Below are positions 54,551 to 64,000 of a stretch of 64,000 nt of DNA, piece by piece. Each line of letters opens with the position of its first letter. The stretch's first letter is position 1. Location of the stretch: assembly GCA_028015205.1 (NCBI GenBank), contig CM051511.1, forward strand, positions 4,154,001 through 4,218,000. The letters run 5' to 3'. The position numbers and the translations under genes were made by a program. The notes under the pieces were generated by a model that was not told the DNA's origin, ran no database searches, and saw only the letters and a list, made by a program, of their open reading frames with translations. The DNA is from Mytilisepta virgata (lineage: Eukaryota; Mollusca; Bivalvia; Mytilida; Mytilidae).

Positions 54551-55415
54551 CTGTGGATTCATTAAATTTCGTTGTATACCAATTTTCATGGTTTTCGTGG
54601 GTCCCAGTAAACCACGAATTTAAATATCCAACGAAAAATAATATTTTTACTTGAGATTAATTTTTTTTTGCACTCAAGTTTGAAACCACGGAGTTTTGAT
54701 GTACCTATCCGAGACAACATTGAACAATTGCGTTGTTACAGCATGTACTTGGATACTGACATATGATGAGTCAGCTATATCCACAGAGGATACAGTGTTT
54801 CTTGTAATTTTGTCTTTGGTAACATATAAACGCTCAAACAATGATCTTTAAAAATATTTTGACTGTGTAAACTGTCGCGCAATTCACTTCCGGTTTTTTT
54901 TAATTCAAACATTCAAGAAAACGATTAATCCTAAGTAGGCCTAAACAATACAGAATTTCTCATAAATTACAGTAATAACATCTTGTAAAAAAATAATAAA
55001 GCAGAAATTATTAAATTATCGTAATCGGATTAAACATATGTATGTATATGCCCCGAGGTATTTGGTGACAAGTGATTGCAATTTTGTCGATATATATTTC
55101 ACACCTGCTTAACTTAACAAGTAAATAATTACGGATATTGTTAATCTTTTTAAATTCATGACAAGCTTTGTTCGGTTCAAAATTTTAAGAAGCTGTTTGT
55201 TAGACTTTGTTTTATAAGCGCTTAAAATCAGTCCTTTACTGTACAATATCAAAATCTGATCGGCACGTTTTGTCGCAGTATTTTCATGATATATGATGTT
55301 TCAATAACTTTTTATTTTTTCTAAGCCAGCAATCCACGAATTTACGTATCCCACGAAATGCCCTTTTTTCTCTATCCACGAAAATTGGTATCCACGAAAA
55401 TAAATGAATCCACAG
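54551..55415. mobile_element. TA-flanked element, 865 bp
   Basis: Inverted ends of about 40 bp start CTGTGGATTCATT and share ACCAATTTTC and CCACGAA; both ends are flanked by TA (54549-54550 and 55416-55417). Further CCACGAA motifs lie in both subterminal regions. A Tc1/mariner-type non-autonomous element is the likeliest class. It lies about 750 bp after the receptor stop codon. Confidence 0.75.
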
Positions 55416-55648
55416 TATTCTAGTTGGCCACTATAAATAATCAAATCTGATTTTGACTTCTCAAATAATGTTTAAAATCTTAGAAATGCTACAAAGCATG
55501 AAAAACGGGGGAAAAAATTAACTAGATGGTATTCCTGGAGGAACAATACAGATCCAGATTCTGTTTCTTTTGATATTCTCTTTGATTTATCCTGAATGTA
55601 TTCTAACAGCATAATTATTGTTGAATAATTTTCTTGTGGAATTTTCTT

Positions 55649-57282
55649 TAGCTCACCAGGATCAAAGGTCCATGTGATCTGCTGCCATCACTTTACCTCA
55701 GCTGCTGTCATAAACTCCTTTGAAACCACTGGGCCGATCAGGACCAAATTTTGGTGGAATGTTCCTTAGGTGGTCCCCTTCCAAAGTTTTGTCAGGCACG
55801 TCTGACTAAAATGGCTGCTGTTACTAAAAATAGAAAAAGGGGGTGGGGGGGGGGGATTGTAAAAATCTTTTTCTATGGAACTACATGGTAAGATGTTTCT
55901 TAGGTGGTCCTCTTTCAGAATTGTCCAATGACCTGGACTGTCAATCAAGATGGCCACCACATCCGAAATTATGTTAACATGGGGCCCTATGGGAAAATTC
56001 ATTGAAAAATGAATTGTCTGAAACCACTGAGCCAGTTGGAACTAGTCTTGGTAGCAATGGTCCTTGGATGGTCTCTTTTAGAATTATGTCTGATGACCCA
56101 GGATGCCGCCACAGCCGAAATTTAGTTTAAGATAAGACCCTATGGGAAAATTCATTTGAAAATCTTGTCAGAAACCTGACTTGGCAAATTGGAACAAGAC
56201 TTGGCAGCAGTACTTAGTTTAACATAGGACCTCAGACATGGCAGCAGTGGTCCTAAGATAGACCTCTTTCAGAATTGTGTCCAATAACCTGGACTGCCAA
56301 CCAAGATGGATGCCACAGCCGAACTTAGTTTAACATGGGATCCTATGGGAAAATTTTATTTAAAAATCTTTGTCTGAAACCACTGTGCTGATTGGAACCA
56401 TACTTGGCAGCAATGGTCCTTAGATAGTCTCCTCTCAGAAATTTGTCCAAGGATCTGGACTATCTGCCAAGATAGCCACCATAGCTGAACCTAGTTTAAC
56501 CTAGGACCATATGGGAAAATTCAATTAAAAAATCTTCTTGTTTGAAATCAGTAATTGGATGACTTGGCAGCAATGGTCCTTACATGGTCTCTTTCAGATT
56601 CATGTCAGATGACCTGTACTTTGCTTAGATGGCCCTTTTTAGCTCACCTGTCCTACAAGGCCATGTGAGCTATTGTCTATCTTAGGTTGGCGATCGTCGT
56701 GTAGCGTAAACTTGCCTTTCAAGATCTTTTCCTCTGAAACCACTAGGCCAATTGGGACCAAAATATAGTGGAATAGTCCTTGGGAGGCCCCCTTCCAAAC
56801 TTATGTCCAGCACCCCTTACTTCCAACCAACATTTGCTGCTGTTACAGAAATAGAAAAAAGGATTATGAATTTCAAAGATCTTCTGTGAAACTGCATGGC
56901 CAATTAGAAGCAGACTGGCAGTTATGGTCCTTAGGAGGTTCTCTTTCAGAATTGTGTCCAATGACCCGGACTGTTAACCAAGATGGCTGCCACAGCCGAA
57001 CTTAGTTTAACATGGGACCTTAAGGGAAAATTCATTGAAAAATCTTCTTGTCTGAAACAACTGAGGCAATTGGAACCAGACTTGGCAGCACAGGTCCTTA
57101 TATGGTCCTATTTCAGATATTTGTCCGAATACCCAGACTGTCAACTAAGATGGCTACCACAGCCAAACTTAGTTTAAGAAAACCATCCAAATTGACTGCT
57201 ACACTTAAATTTTAGTCCTGCTCAAGGAGGACAAGTTAGATCCAGGTGAGCAATACAGGCTCTTGAGAGCCTCTAGTTTTAT
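55649..57282 (+). repeat. AGCTCACC-family elements, two in tandem
   Basis: Left ends TTTAGCTCACCAGG (55649) and TTTTTAGCTCACCTGTCC (56637) show that a second unit begins inside or directly after the first. About nine monomers carry CCTATGGGAAAATTCATT and 'CAAGATGGCTGCCACAGCCG'. The right end CAGGTGAGCAATACAGGCTC with GAGCCTCTAGTT is at about 57243. Confidence 0.85.
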
Positions 57283-57890
57283 TAGATTGATATAAAAATA
57301 TGTATAGATGATAAAAAACTCTTATACCCGTAGCTATGCTTCCTTACATGGCATTAGCTGGTAGCAGGACATTGTTTAAATTTGACGGGAATAGCCCGAA
57401 GGATAACTTTAGACCTAGTTTAAGAACAATAAGTTGTCTTTAATTTAAATTTTTAAATAGGATGTTTTTGGGTGAGATTTTTGTATGCAATCAAAATATT
57501 AGCTTTGACAGTATAAATGTTCCTGTTGTTTAACTATTTCAAATTGATTTAAAAGTATTCACTAGCATACTGCAGTAATTCTGCTAAATTGTATTGCATT
57601 CAAATTTGAATTTCTCTGCTCAAAGTCTAATTTTTTAATAATTTCTCCATAGTTTTTCAACGGTTTAGAAAATTTGTTGGATAACATATGAATACTTTTT
57701 TCAGTCTGTAAATATTTTTGTTAGATATATTATTCACAGGTAATTTTATTTATATATTCAAATAGGCAAGTTAAAACTATGAAAGTATTGTGTTTAAATA
57801 AGTTATTTGTTTTGCAATTTTATCTTTGTATTTGTTGAGTTTTATTAAAATGTTGAATATCAGTTTGTATGCTTGAATTGGGCTCCAATC
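57283..57890. other. AT-rich stretch, nothing recognised
   Basis: No gene or element supported. Confidence 0.5.
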
Positions 57891-57892
57891 AT

Positions 57893-59595
57893 TTTTTAGG
57901 GTCATATGAGTTATTGCCATCACTTTGCATCGGTGCATCTGTCCGTCCATTTGAATTTCACATTTTGAACTTCTTCTAGAGAACTGCTGAATGGATTGAA
58001 GGGAAACATGGCACAAATATTCTTAACAAGGTGCTGACCAAGAGTTGTTACTTTGGTGCCAATCCATCATCCAACATGGCTGCGAGCGGGGGACTTAGTT
58101 TAACATAGGACCCTATGGGTAATACATATAAACATCATCTTCTAGAGAACAGCTGAAAGGATTGAAACCAAACATGGCATGAATGTTCCTTATAAGAGGC
58201 CATGTGAGCTATTCTCATCACGTTGCTTCCGTCGTCGTCGTCATAAACTTTTTACATTTTCATCAACTCCTCTGAAATCGCTGAGCCAATTTAAACCAAA
58301 CTTTAGTTGAATGGTCCTTGGATGGTCCCCTTTAAAATTGTGTTTGGTTTTCCCGGCCCCCATCCAATATGGCTGCCATGGTTGGACATAGTATAACATT
58401 GGACCCTATGGGAATTTTAACATTTTCATTATCTTCCCTGAGACCACTGGGCCAATTTGAACCAAACTTTGGTGGAATGGTCATTGGATGGCCCCTTTTT
58501 AAAATTGTGTTCTGTTTCCCTGAAAGCCATCCAACATGGCTGCCATTGCCAGATTTAGTTTAACATTGAGCGTATGGGAATTTTACATTTTCGTCAACTT
58601 CTCTGAAACAATTGAACCAATTTAAACCAAACTTTAATTGAATGGTCCATGGATGGTACCCTTTAAAATTTCTGTTCGGTTTTCCAGGGTGCCATCCAAT
58701 ATGGCTGCCATGGTTGGACATAGTCTAACCATGGACCCTATGGGAATTTTAGCATTTTTGTTATCTTCTCTGAGACCATAAGGTCAATTTGAACCAAACT
58801 TTGGTGGAATGGTCCTTGGGTTTCCCCGAACGCCATCCAACATGGCTGCCATTGCCGGATTTAGTTTAACATTGAGCCTATGGGAATTTTACTTTTTCAT
58901 CAACTCCTGGGAAACCACTGAACCAATTTTAACCCTTTAGAATTTGTGTTCGGTTTTCCGGGGTGCCATCCAATATGGCTGCCATGGTCGGACATGGTTG
59001 AATAATCCTTGGGTGGCCCCTTTCCAAAAATACATGAAACCACATGACATATTGGAGCCAGATTTGGGAGCATTGGTCCTTAGGAGGTCCTCTTTCAGAA
59101 ATGTGTCTGATTTCGTGGACTGTGAACCAAGATGGATACCACATCAGAACTCAGTTCCATATGGGAAATTCACTCAAAAATCTTCTCGTCTGAAACCACT
59201 AAGCCAATTAGAATTAGACTTGGTAGCAATGGTCCTTAGATGATCCTCTTTCAGAATTGTGTCCGATCACCCGGATTGTCAACCAGGATGGCCACCACAG
59301 CCGAATTTAGTTTAATATAGGATCCAATGGGAAAATTGATTTAGAAATCTTCTTGTCTGAATCCACTTAGCCAGTTGGAACAAGACTTAGCAGTAATGGT
59401 CTTTAGATGGTTCTCTTTTAGAAATGTGTCCATTGAATGGACTGTCAACCAAGATGGCTGCCACAGCCAAACTTAGTTTAACATAGAACCCTATAGAAAA
59501 ACCAGCCAATTGAGTGCAAAACTTAAATTTTTAGTCCTGCTCAAGGTGAAAAGTTAAATCAAGGTGAGCGATTCAGGCTCTTTAGAGCCTCTAGT
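57893..59595 (+). repeat. AGCTCACC-family element with about ten monomers
   Basis: A degenerate left end is followed by monomers with 'CCATCCAATATGGCTGCCAT' and 'TTTAACATTGGACCCTATGG'; from about 59030 the monomers switch to the CACAGCCGAA type. The right end AAGGTGAGCGATTCAGGCTC with GAGCCTCTAGTT is at about 59561. The change in monomer type suggests a fusion of two subfamilies. Confidence 0.8.
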
Positions 59596-59599
59596 TATT

Positions 59600-60052
59600 T
59601 TAATGAAATTTTCTTTCATATCTTGGTACCCCCATATGGAGATTAACATAGAAACCAAATTGGTACTTTGCATTCTACTTTGTTACCGAAACGTCATCCA
59701 AAATGGCCGCCAAATTTAACATAGGACCCTATATGGGAAATGCATACAAAAATCTTCTTCTAGAGAACTGCTGAATGGATTGAAACCTATCTGCAAATAT
59801 GACGAGAATGTTCCTTATGAGGTGCTGACTATGTGTTGTTAGTTTGGTGCTGATATGTCATCCAAAATGGCCATCAGCGGGGGACTTAGTTTAACATAGG
59901 ACCCTATGGGAATTACATATAAACAGCTTCTTTTTGAAAATTACTGAATGGACTGGAACCAGACATGGCATGGATGTTAATCTCAAGGTCATTTAGCAAT
60001 GAACAAATGGAAATATCAGGTGAGCGATACAGGCTCGTGGGAGCCTCTTGTT
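59600..60052 (+). repeat. Short AGCTCACC-family element, left end missing
   Basis: Two monomers with 'TTCTTCTAGAGAACTGCTGA' and a right end TCAGGTGAGCGATACAGGCT with GAGCCTCTTGTT at about 60018. Confidence 0.75.
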
Positions 60053-60189
60053 TTAACTGCAGTATGACTTGGATTCTAGAGAAGAAGGTATAAAATATCT
60101 AATCCTGAAGACAACAGAACAAAAAAAAAATGCTGTTAATCTTCTTACACTATCAAAATTAAATACCGGTAGTATATCTACTGACACCC

Positions 60190-61818
60190 TCAGGTGCTGA
60201 TCTAGGCCCATTGTCTTTCAGTACCGTACTTGTTTGCATCCGTCGTGCTTCAGTCTTTTAGTCTTCTGAAACCCATAAGCCAAATGAATGAAACTTGGTA
60301 TGAAGCATCTATGGAAGGACCTCTATAAAGTTTTCATATTTCGTCCTGGTCGGACAGCTAATATGGCCGCCATGATGAATTCTTATTTCTGTAGGTCAAA
60401 ATTCCAAAAATTTTCTCCTCTAAAACCACAAAGCTAAATGAACTGTTACTAGGCATGAAGCATCTGTGGGAGGACCTTTATAAAATTTTCATATTTCGTT
60501 CCAGTCGGTCAACTTATATAGCCGCCATGATGAATTCTTATTTCTAATTGGACAAATTTTTAAAATCTTATCTGAAACGACAAATCAAAATGAACTAAAA
60601 CTTGGTGTGAAGCATCTATGAAAGGACCTTTATCAAGTTTACATATTTCGTTCCAGCCAGACAACTAATATGGCCCCCATGATGAATTCTGATTTCTGAT
60701 TGGACAAATTTTAAAAATCTCTGAAACGACATACATGTAGCTAAATGAACTGAAACTTGTTATGAAGCATCTAATAATCAGAAGGATCTCTATAAAATTT
60801 GCATATTTCGTCCCGGTCATACAGCTAATATAGCCACCATGATGAATTCTAATTTCTGATTGGTCACAATTTCAAAACTTTTTCTGCAATTACATAGCAA
60901 AATGAACTGCAACTTGATATGAAGCATCTATGGAATGTCCTTTACTAAGTTTGCATAAATCATCCCGCTGCAACAACTAAAATGTTTGCCATCAGCATTT
61001 ACATAGTTGATTGGTCGAATTAAAAAAATCTTCTCTGAAACCCCTGAGCAAAATTAACTGCTTGGTATGAAGCAGCTATAGGAAGTCCGTTTTAGCTGCC
61101 ATGAACAATTCTAATTTTTGATTGGTTAAATCTTTAAAACTCTTCTCTGAGATCATATAGTAGGCTTTTTACTTGACGTTTTTTATTAAGTCAAGGGTAA
61201 ACGTCATTAAATTAAAAGAAAATAGGAGTTAAAGCTACATGTTTAGCAGTTGACCATTGCAAGATACTTATCTTAACAAAGTATGTTTCAAATTTTAACA
61301 AGAAATATTGAGCCGTTCGAAGACATGTTTTTTTAATTTACCCGAAAATTGTTGATTTTGTGATTTGTCATGCATATTAGATTGTTTTATAGACAAGGCG
61401 ACTAAACTCCAGAACATCTGACTTTCATAAGGTAACACTATAGAGGAGCCTAAGGAAATGTCAGTCTAGTGAGTCTTTTATCAGTCTTTTTAGCAACTTC
61501 AAACTTTGATCACAGATACAAAGAACTTGGCAATATTTTGTAATCATTTTTCACCATTTCAGTAACGATGATTTAAGTTTTTTTTTTAGAATAAATATGA
61601 ATATTAACACTGAAAACAATAAGAAAAACGTTTTCATGTACATATTACTAAAGTTTCATTTTTTTAAGTTAAAAGGCTACATATAGCCAAATAAAATGAT
61701 ACTTGGTATGATGCATCTATGGAAGGTCCATTACAATTTTCACTTGATATGAAATAAAATGGATTGATTGTGGGACTGTCAGGTGAGCTATACAGGCTCC
61801 ATTCTCTTGGGCTTCTTG
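60190..61818 (+). repeat. Diverged AGCTCACC-family element, rightmost
   Basis: About six monomers of about 150 bp with 'GAAGCATCTATGGAAGGACC', TTCGTCCCGGTC and CCGCCATGATGAATTC. An unrelated AT-rich segment (about 61170-61690) interrupts the array. The right end CAGGTGAGCTATACAGGCTC is at about 61780. Confidence 0.75.
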
Positions 61819-62074
61819 TTAAGAAATCCCTTTCATGGTGGTAATACTATTTTATGCAGTTTGTTTTATCGAGGTTTCTATCTTTAAAGACCTTGTTAAC
61901 ACAAGTGCCAAAATTTTGAGCCCTACTTATATCCAGTTGAATTAGGTGAGGAATTTCTCAGAAGAAAATCTAACATTCTATGTTCAGTACCAGTATGATA
62001 AGTTCATCTTTGACCAAAATCCTTCTAAGAAGAAATTTCATAGTCTAAAGAACAGCCTTGGTGGCTGTGATCTA

Positions 62075-62578
62075 CTGTCTCGAAACCTCAATTCGCAGAA
62101 CGGATTTTCAAAAATATGAGTTGTCTAATCACTTGCCTGACAGATGCAGTTAGGTAAGTTGTAAGTAAAACAATTGAACTTACCTGATTTTGTTCAATCA
62201 TGTTTTCTAGAGAAACAAAAATATTTCGCTTATGGAATTTCGAATATAAAAGGCAGACAACTCTTTCTGCAAAATTTTATTTAATTCATTATTACATTTC
62301 CATGTCGCAGCAAATATGCACAAAGTGCATGGAAATTATTTTAAAAAATGTTTCTGCAAATTTTAAGACGGAACTTATTTCAAATTTTTTTAGCGCATTT
62401 ATTTTTCCAGCGTAGATTCCACATTCAAAATATAACCTTTATAAACATTGGTAAATTTTTTAGGTATTCTTAGATGACTGATTAGGGTTAATTAACCTAT
62501 AAAAAATTAATTTATAATTCTAACATTTAGACTTTCAAAATGCTGAAAATCTATTCTGCGAACCGAGGTTCCATACAG
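62075..62578. mobile_element. TA-flanked MITE, related to 34796-35399
   Basis: Inverted ends share CTGT, AACCTC and TTCGCAGAA and are flanked by TA (62073-62074 and 62579-62580). The interior 'TGAACTTACCTGATTTTGTT' and 'TATGGAATTTCGAATATAAA' match the minus strand of 34796-35399, which makes the two copies of one family. Confidence 0.75.
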
Positions 62579-62597
62579 TATAATTAGTTCAATCAAA

Positions 62598-62705
62598 CTA
62601 CTAATATTAATCACTAGGCACACAGAGGTTGTGAGGTCGACATACCATATACAATGAGGTGTGTTTGAGTCTATTCTATACCGACAAGGATTGTTAGTTT
62701 TCCTG
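62598..62705 (+). mobile_element. Decayed tRNA-derived SINE
   Basis: Shares CTACTAAT, GAGGTTGTGAG and 'GACAAGGATTG' with the SINE at 16405-16665. The B box has decayed to GAGGTCGACAT, so the internal promoter is probably dead. Confidence 0.6.
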
Positions 62706-64000
62706 TCTTGTTTCAGTTGTACCAAACAGATTAAACCTGGTGACAACAAGATGAAATTAAATGGATATATATATACATTGCTAATTTGTCAATAAACACA
62801 AAAAGCAGTTTTATTCATTTAATTCATCATTTAAATGTTTTGACAAAAATATAAAACTATAATATAACTAAATCAGACATAAAATGCATGTATAGTAAAG
62901 TGAACACAGATTTAGCACAGGAAAAATATCACAGTCTTAGCAATGCTGCCTTAACCAAAATAATGGCAGGAATTTCTAATATAAGTCAACATGGAATGTA
63001 GTCTGTTGAGAAAGGCTGCTCATGGCATAAATTTTTATATATAAGATATGTAAGATTACTAGGAATGTAGTCTGTGTTGAGAAATATTACTAATGGCCTA
63101 AAGGAATTTTCGTAAGTCAACTTTTGAGAAAGGCTGATCAAGGTTTCGCTTCTTATGTCCAGGAAAGCACATCATTAATACAATAAATTGTACTCACAAA
63201 TATTATTTGATTTTAAAATTAGTATTTTCGATTCTGTGTATATATTATAAAAATATAGGTATATTTTGAATATCATATCATATCATAGATTTCTGCAAGT
63301 CTGATAATTATTTTATCCAAAAAAAAAAAAAACTAGAGTTCCAGATTGACAGTTAGTAACATATGTACATAGTGGTCTCTGATTGCCACTGCGAGCTCTT
63401 GTGACCAGTGCTTTCAAATCCTATGTATTGCTGATTCTGTACAGCTCTTGGCTCCATAAAGAGATATTTTCATTTCTGGCTTGCTAATCTCAACAAGAAT
63501 AAACTTCAGATCCAAAAGGATAATGAAACAAAGGGCATGTTAAAATATGTCTTAGAAAATCAGAAATTTACCCAAATCATTCAAAGTAACATAATAAAAG
63601 TACTCCATGGATGTTCCAAAAAATGACTCCTTCTCATGAACATTAAATATGCTTTGTGTAGAGTAATTCCTCTTGATCCAAATACACCATACTTAATTCT
63701 TGTTAAAAGTAGTTTTCAATGAGAAATAAGAAGTTTTGATGAATTTTTGACACTATTTATCAATTCAAGATAAGTCACAAAACAGTACCCTCAAACAGAA
63801 TAGTTTGTGAAAATTGTATATAGTATATAAAAAAATTTGTAAGGGTTCCATGGAACCCAGTGTCTCGCCCGCTTTCAGTGTAATAATTGAATGTACATAA
63901 TTTTTCTCCACATGTTATTTATTAGTCATGAAGAAACGTCTGTCAAAGTTTGGTAGAAATCCAGGATGGTTTAAGAAAGCAATTAATGTTTTAAAAACTT
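62706..64000. other. AT-rich stretch, nothing recognised
   Basis: No gene. It holds a perfect 16-bp palindrome GGGTTCCATGGAACCC near 63844 and a poly-A run near 63320. Confidence 0.5.

Overview
The window looks like a stretch of a bivalve mollusc nuclear genome, possibly a mussel. It is AT-rich, has split genes with long introns and GT-AG splice sites, carries an invertebrate-type U2 snRNA, and is crowded with tRNA-derived SINEs, small inverted-repeat transposons and 'AGCTCACCTG ... CAGGTGAGCGATACAGGCTC' tandem-monomer elements of a kind I associate with bivalve genomes. The species assignment is inference; no search was run.

Left edge: the 3' part of a 6-pyruvoyl-tetrahydropterin synthase gene runs off the window at base 1 and reads without an intron to its stop at 386. 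Bases 387 to about 8,400 hold only dispersed and tandem repeats.

Centre: one large plus-strand gene spans at least 12,952-53,803. I assembled it from eleven coding exons (12952-13147, 19508-19641, 24735-26603, 37727-38065, 38988-39117, 40132-40238, 46107-46232, 48194-48293, 49639-49673, 51107-52882, 53490-53803). Every junction agrees in codon phase. The product, about 1,707 residues without its unresolved N-terminus, is a single-pass membrane protein. In order it has an N-terminal Cys-containing region, an Asp/His-rich tandem repeat, a basic and helical glycosylated stalk, three thrombospondin type-1 repeats, one immunoglobulin domain, one EGF-like domain, a membrane helix, and a tail of about 700 residues with YENx motifs and a row of Y-x-S-P-A motifs. 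I know no named family with this order. A possible signal-peptide exon lies at 8412-8596 but does not join directly in phase.

The introns contain a nested U2 snRNA (about 45,798-45,988), a tandem duplication of about 1.4 kb core sequence whose copies carry different insertions, a Mutator-like element with a 9-bp target duplication, Harbinger-like, TTAA-type and TA-type MITEs, and a nested pile of repeats at 16.8-19.5 kb that includes a 180-bp inverted copy of sequence 2.2 kb away.

Right flank: 53,804-64,000 contains no gene I can support. It holds one TA-flanked element just after the gene, four large monomer-repeat elements, a second copy of a TA-type MITE also seen at 34.8 kb, and a decayed SINE.
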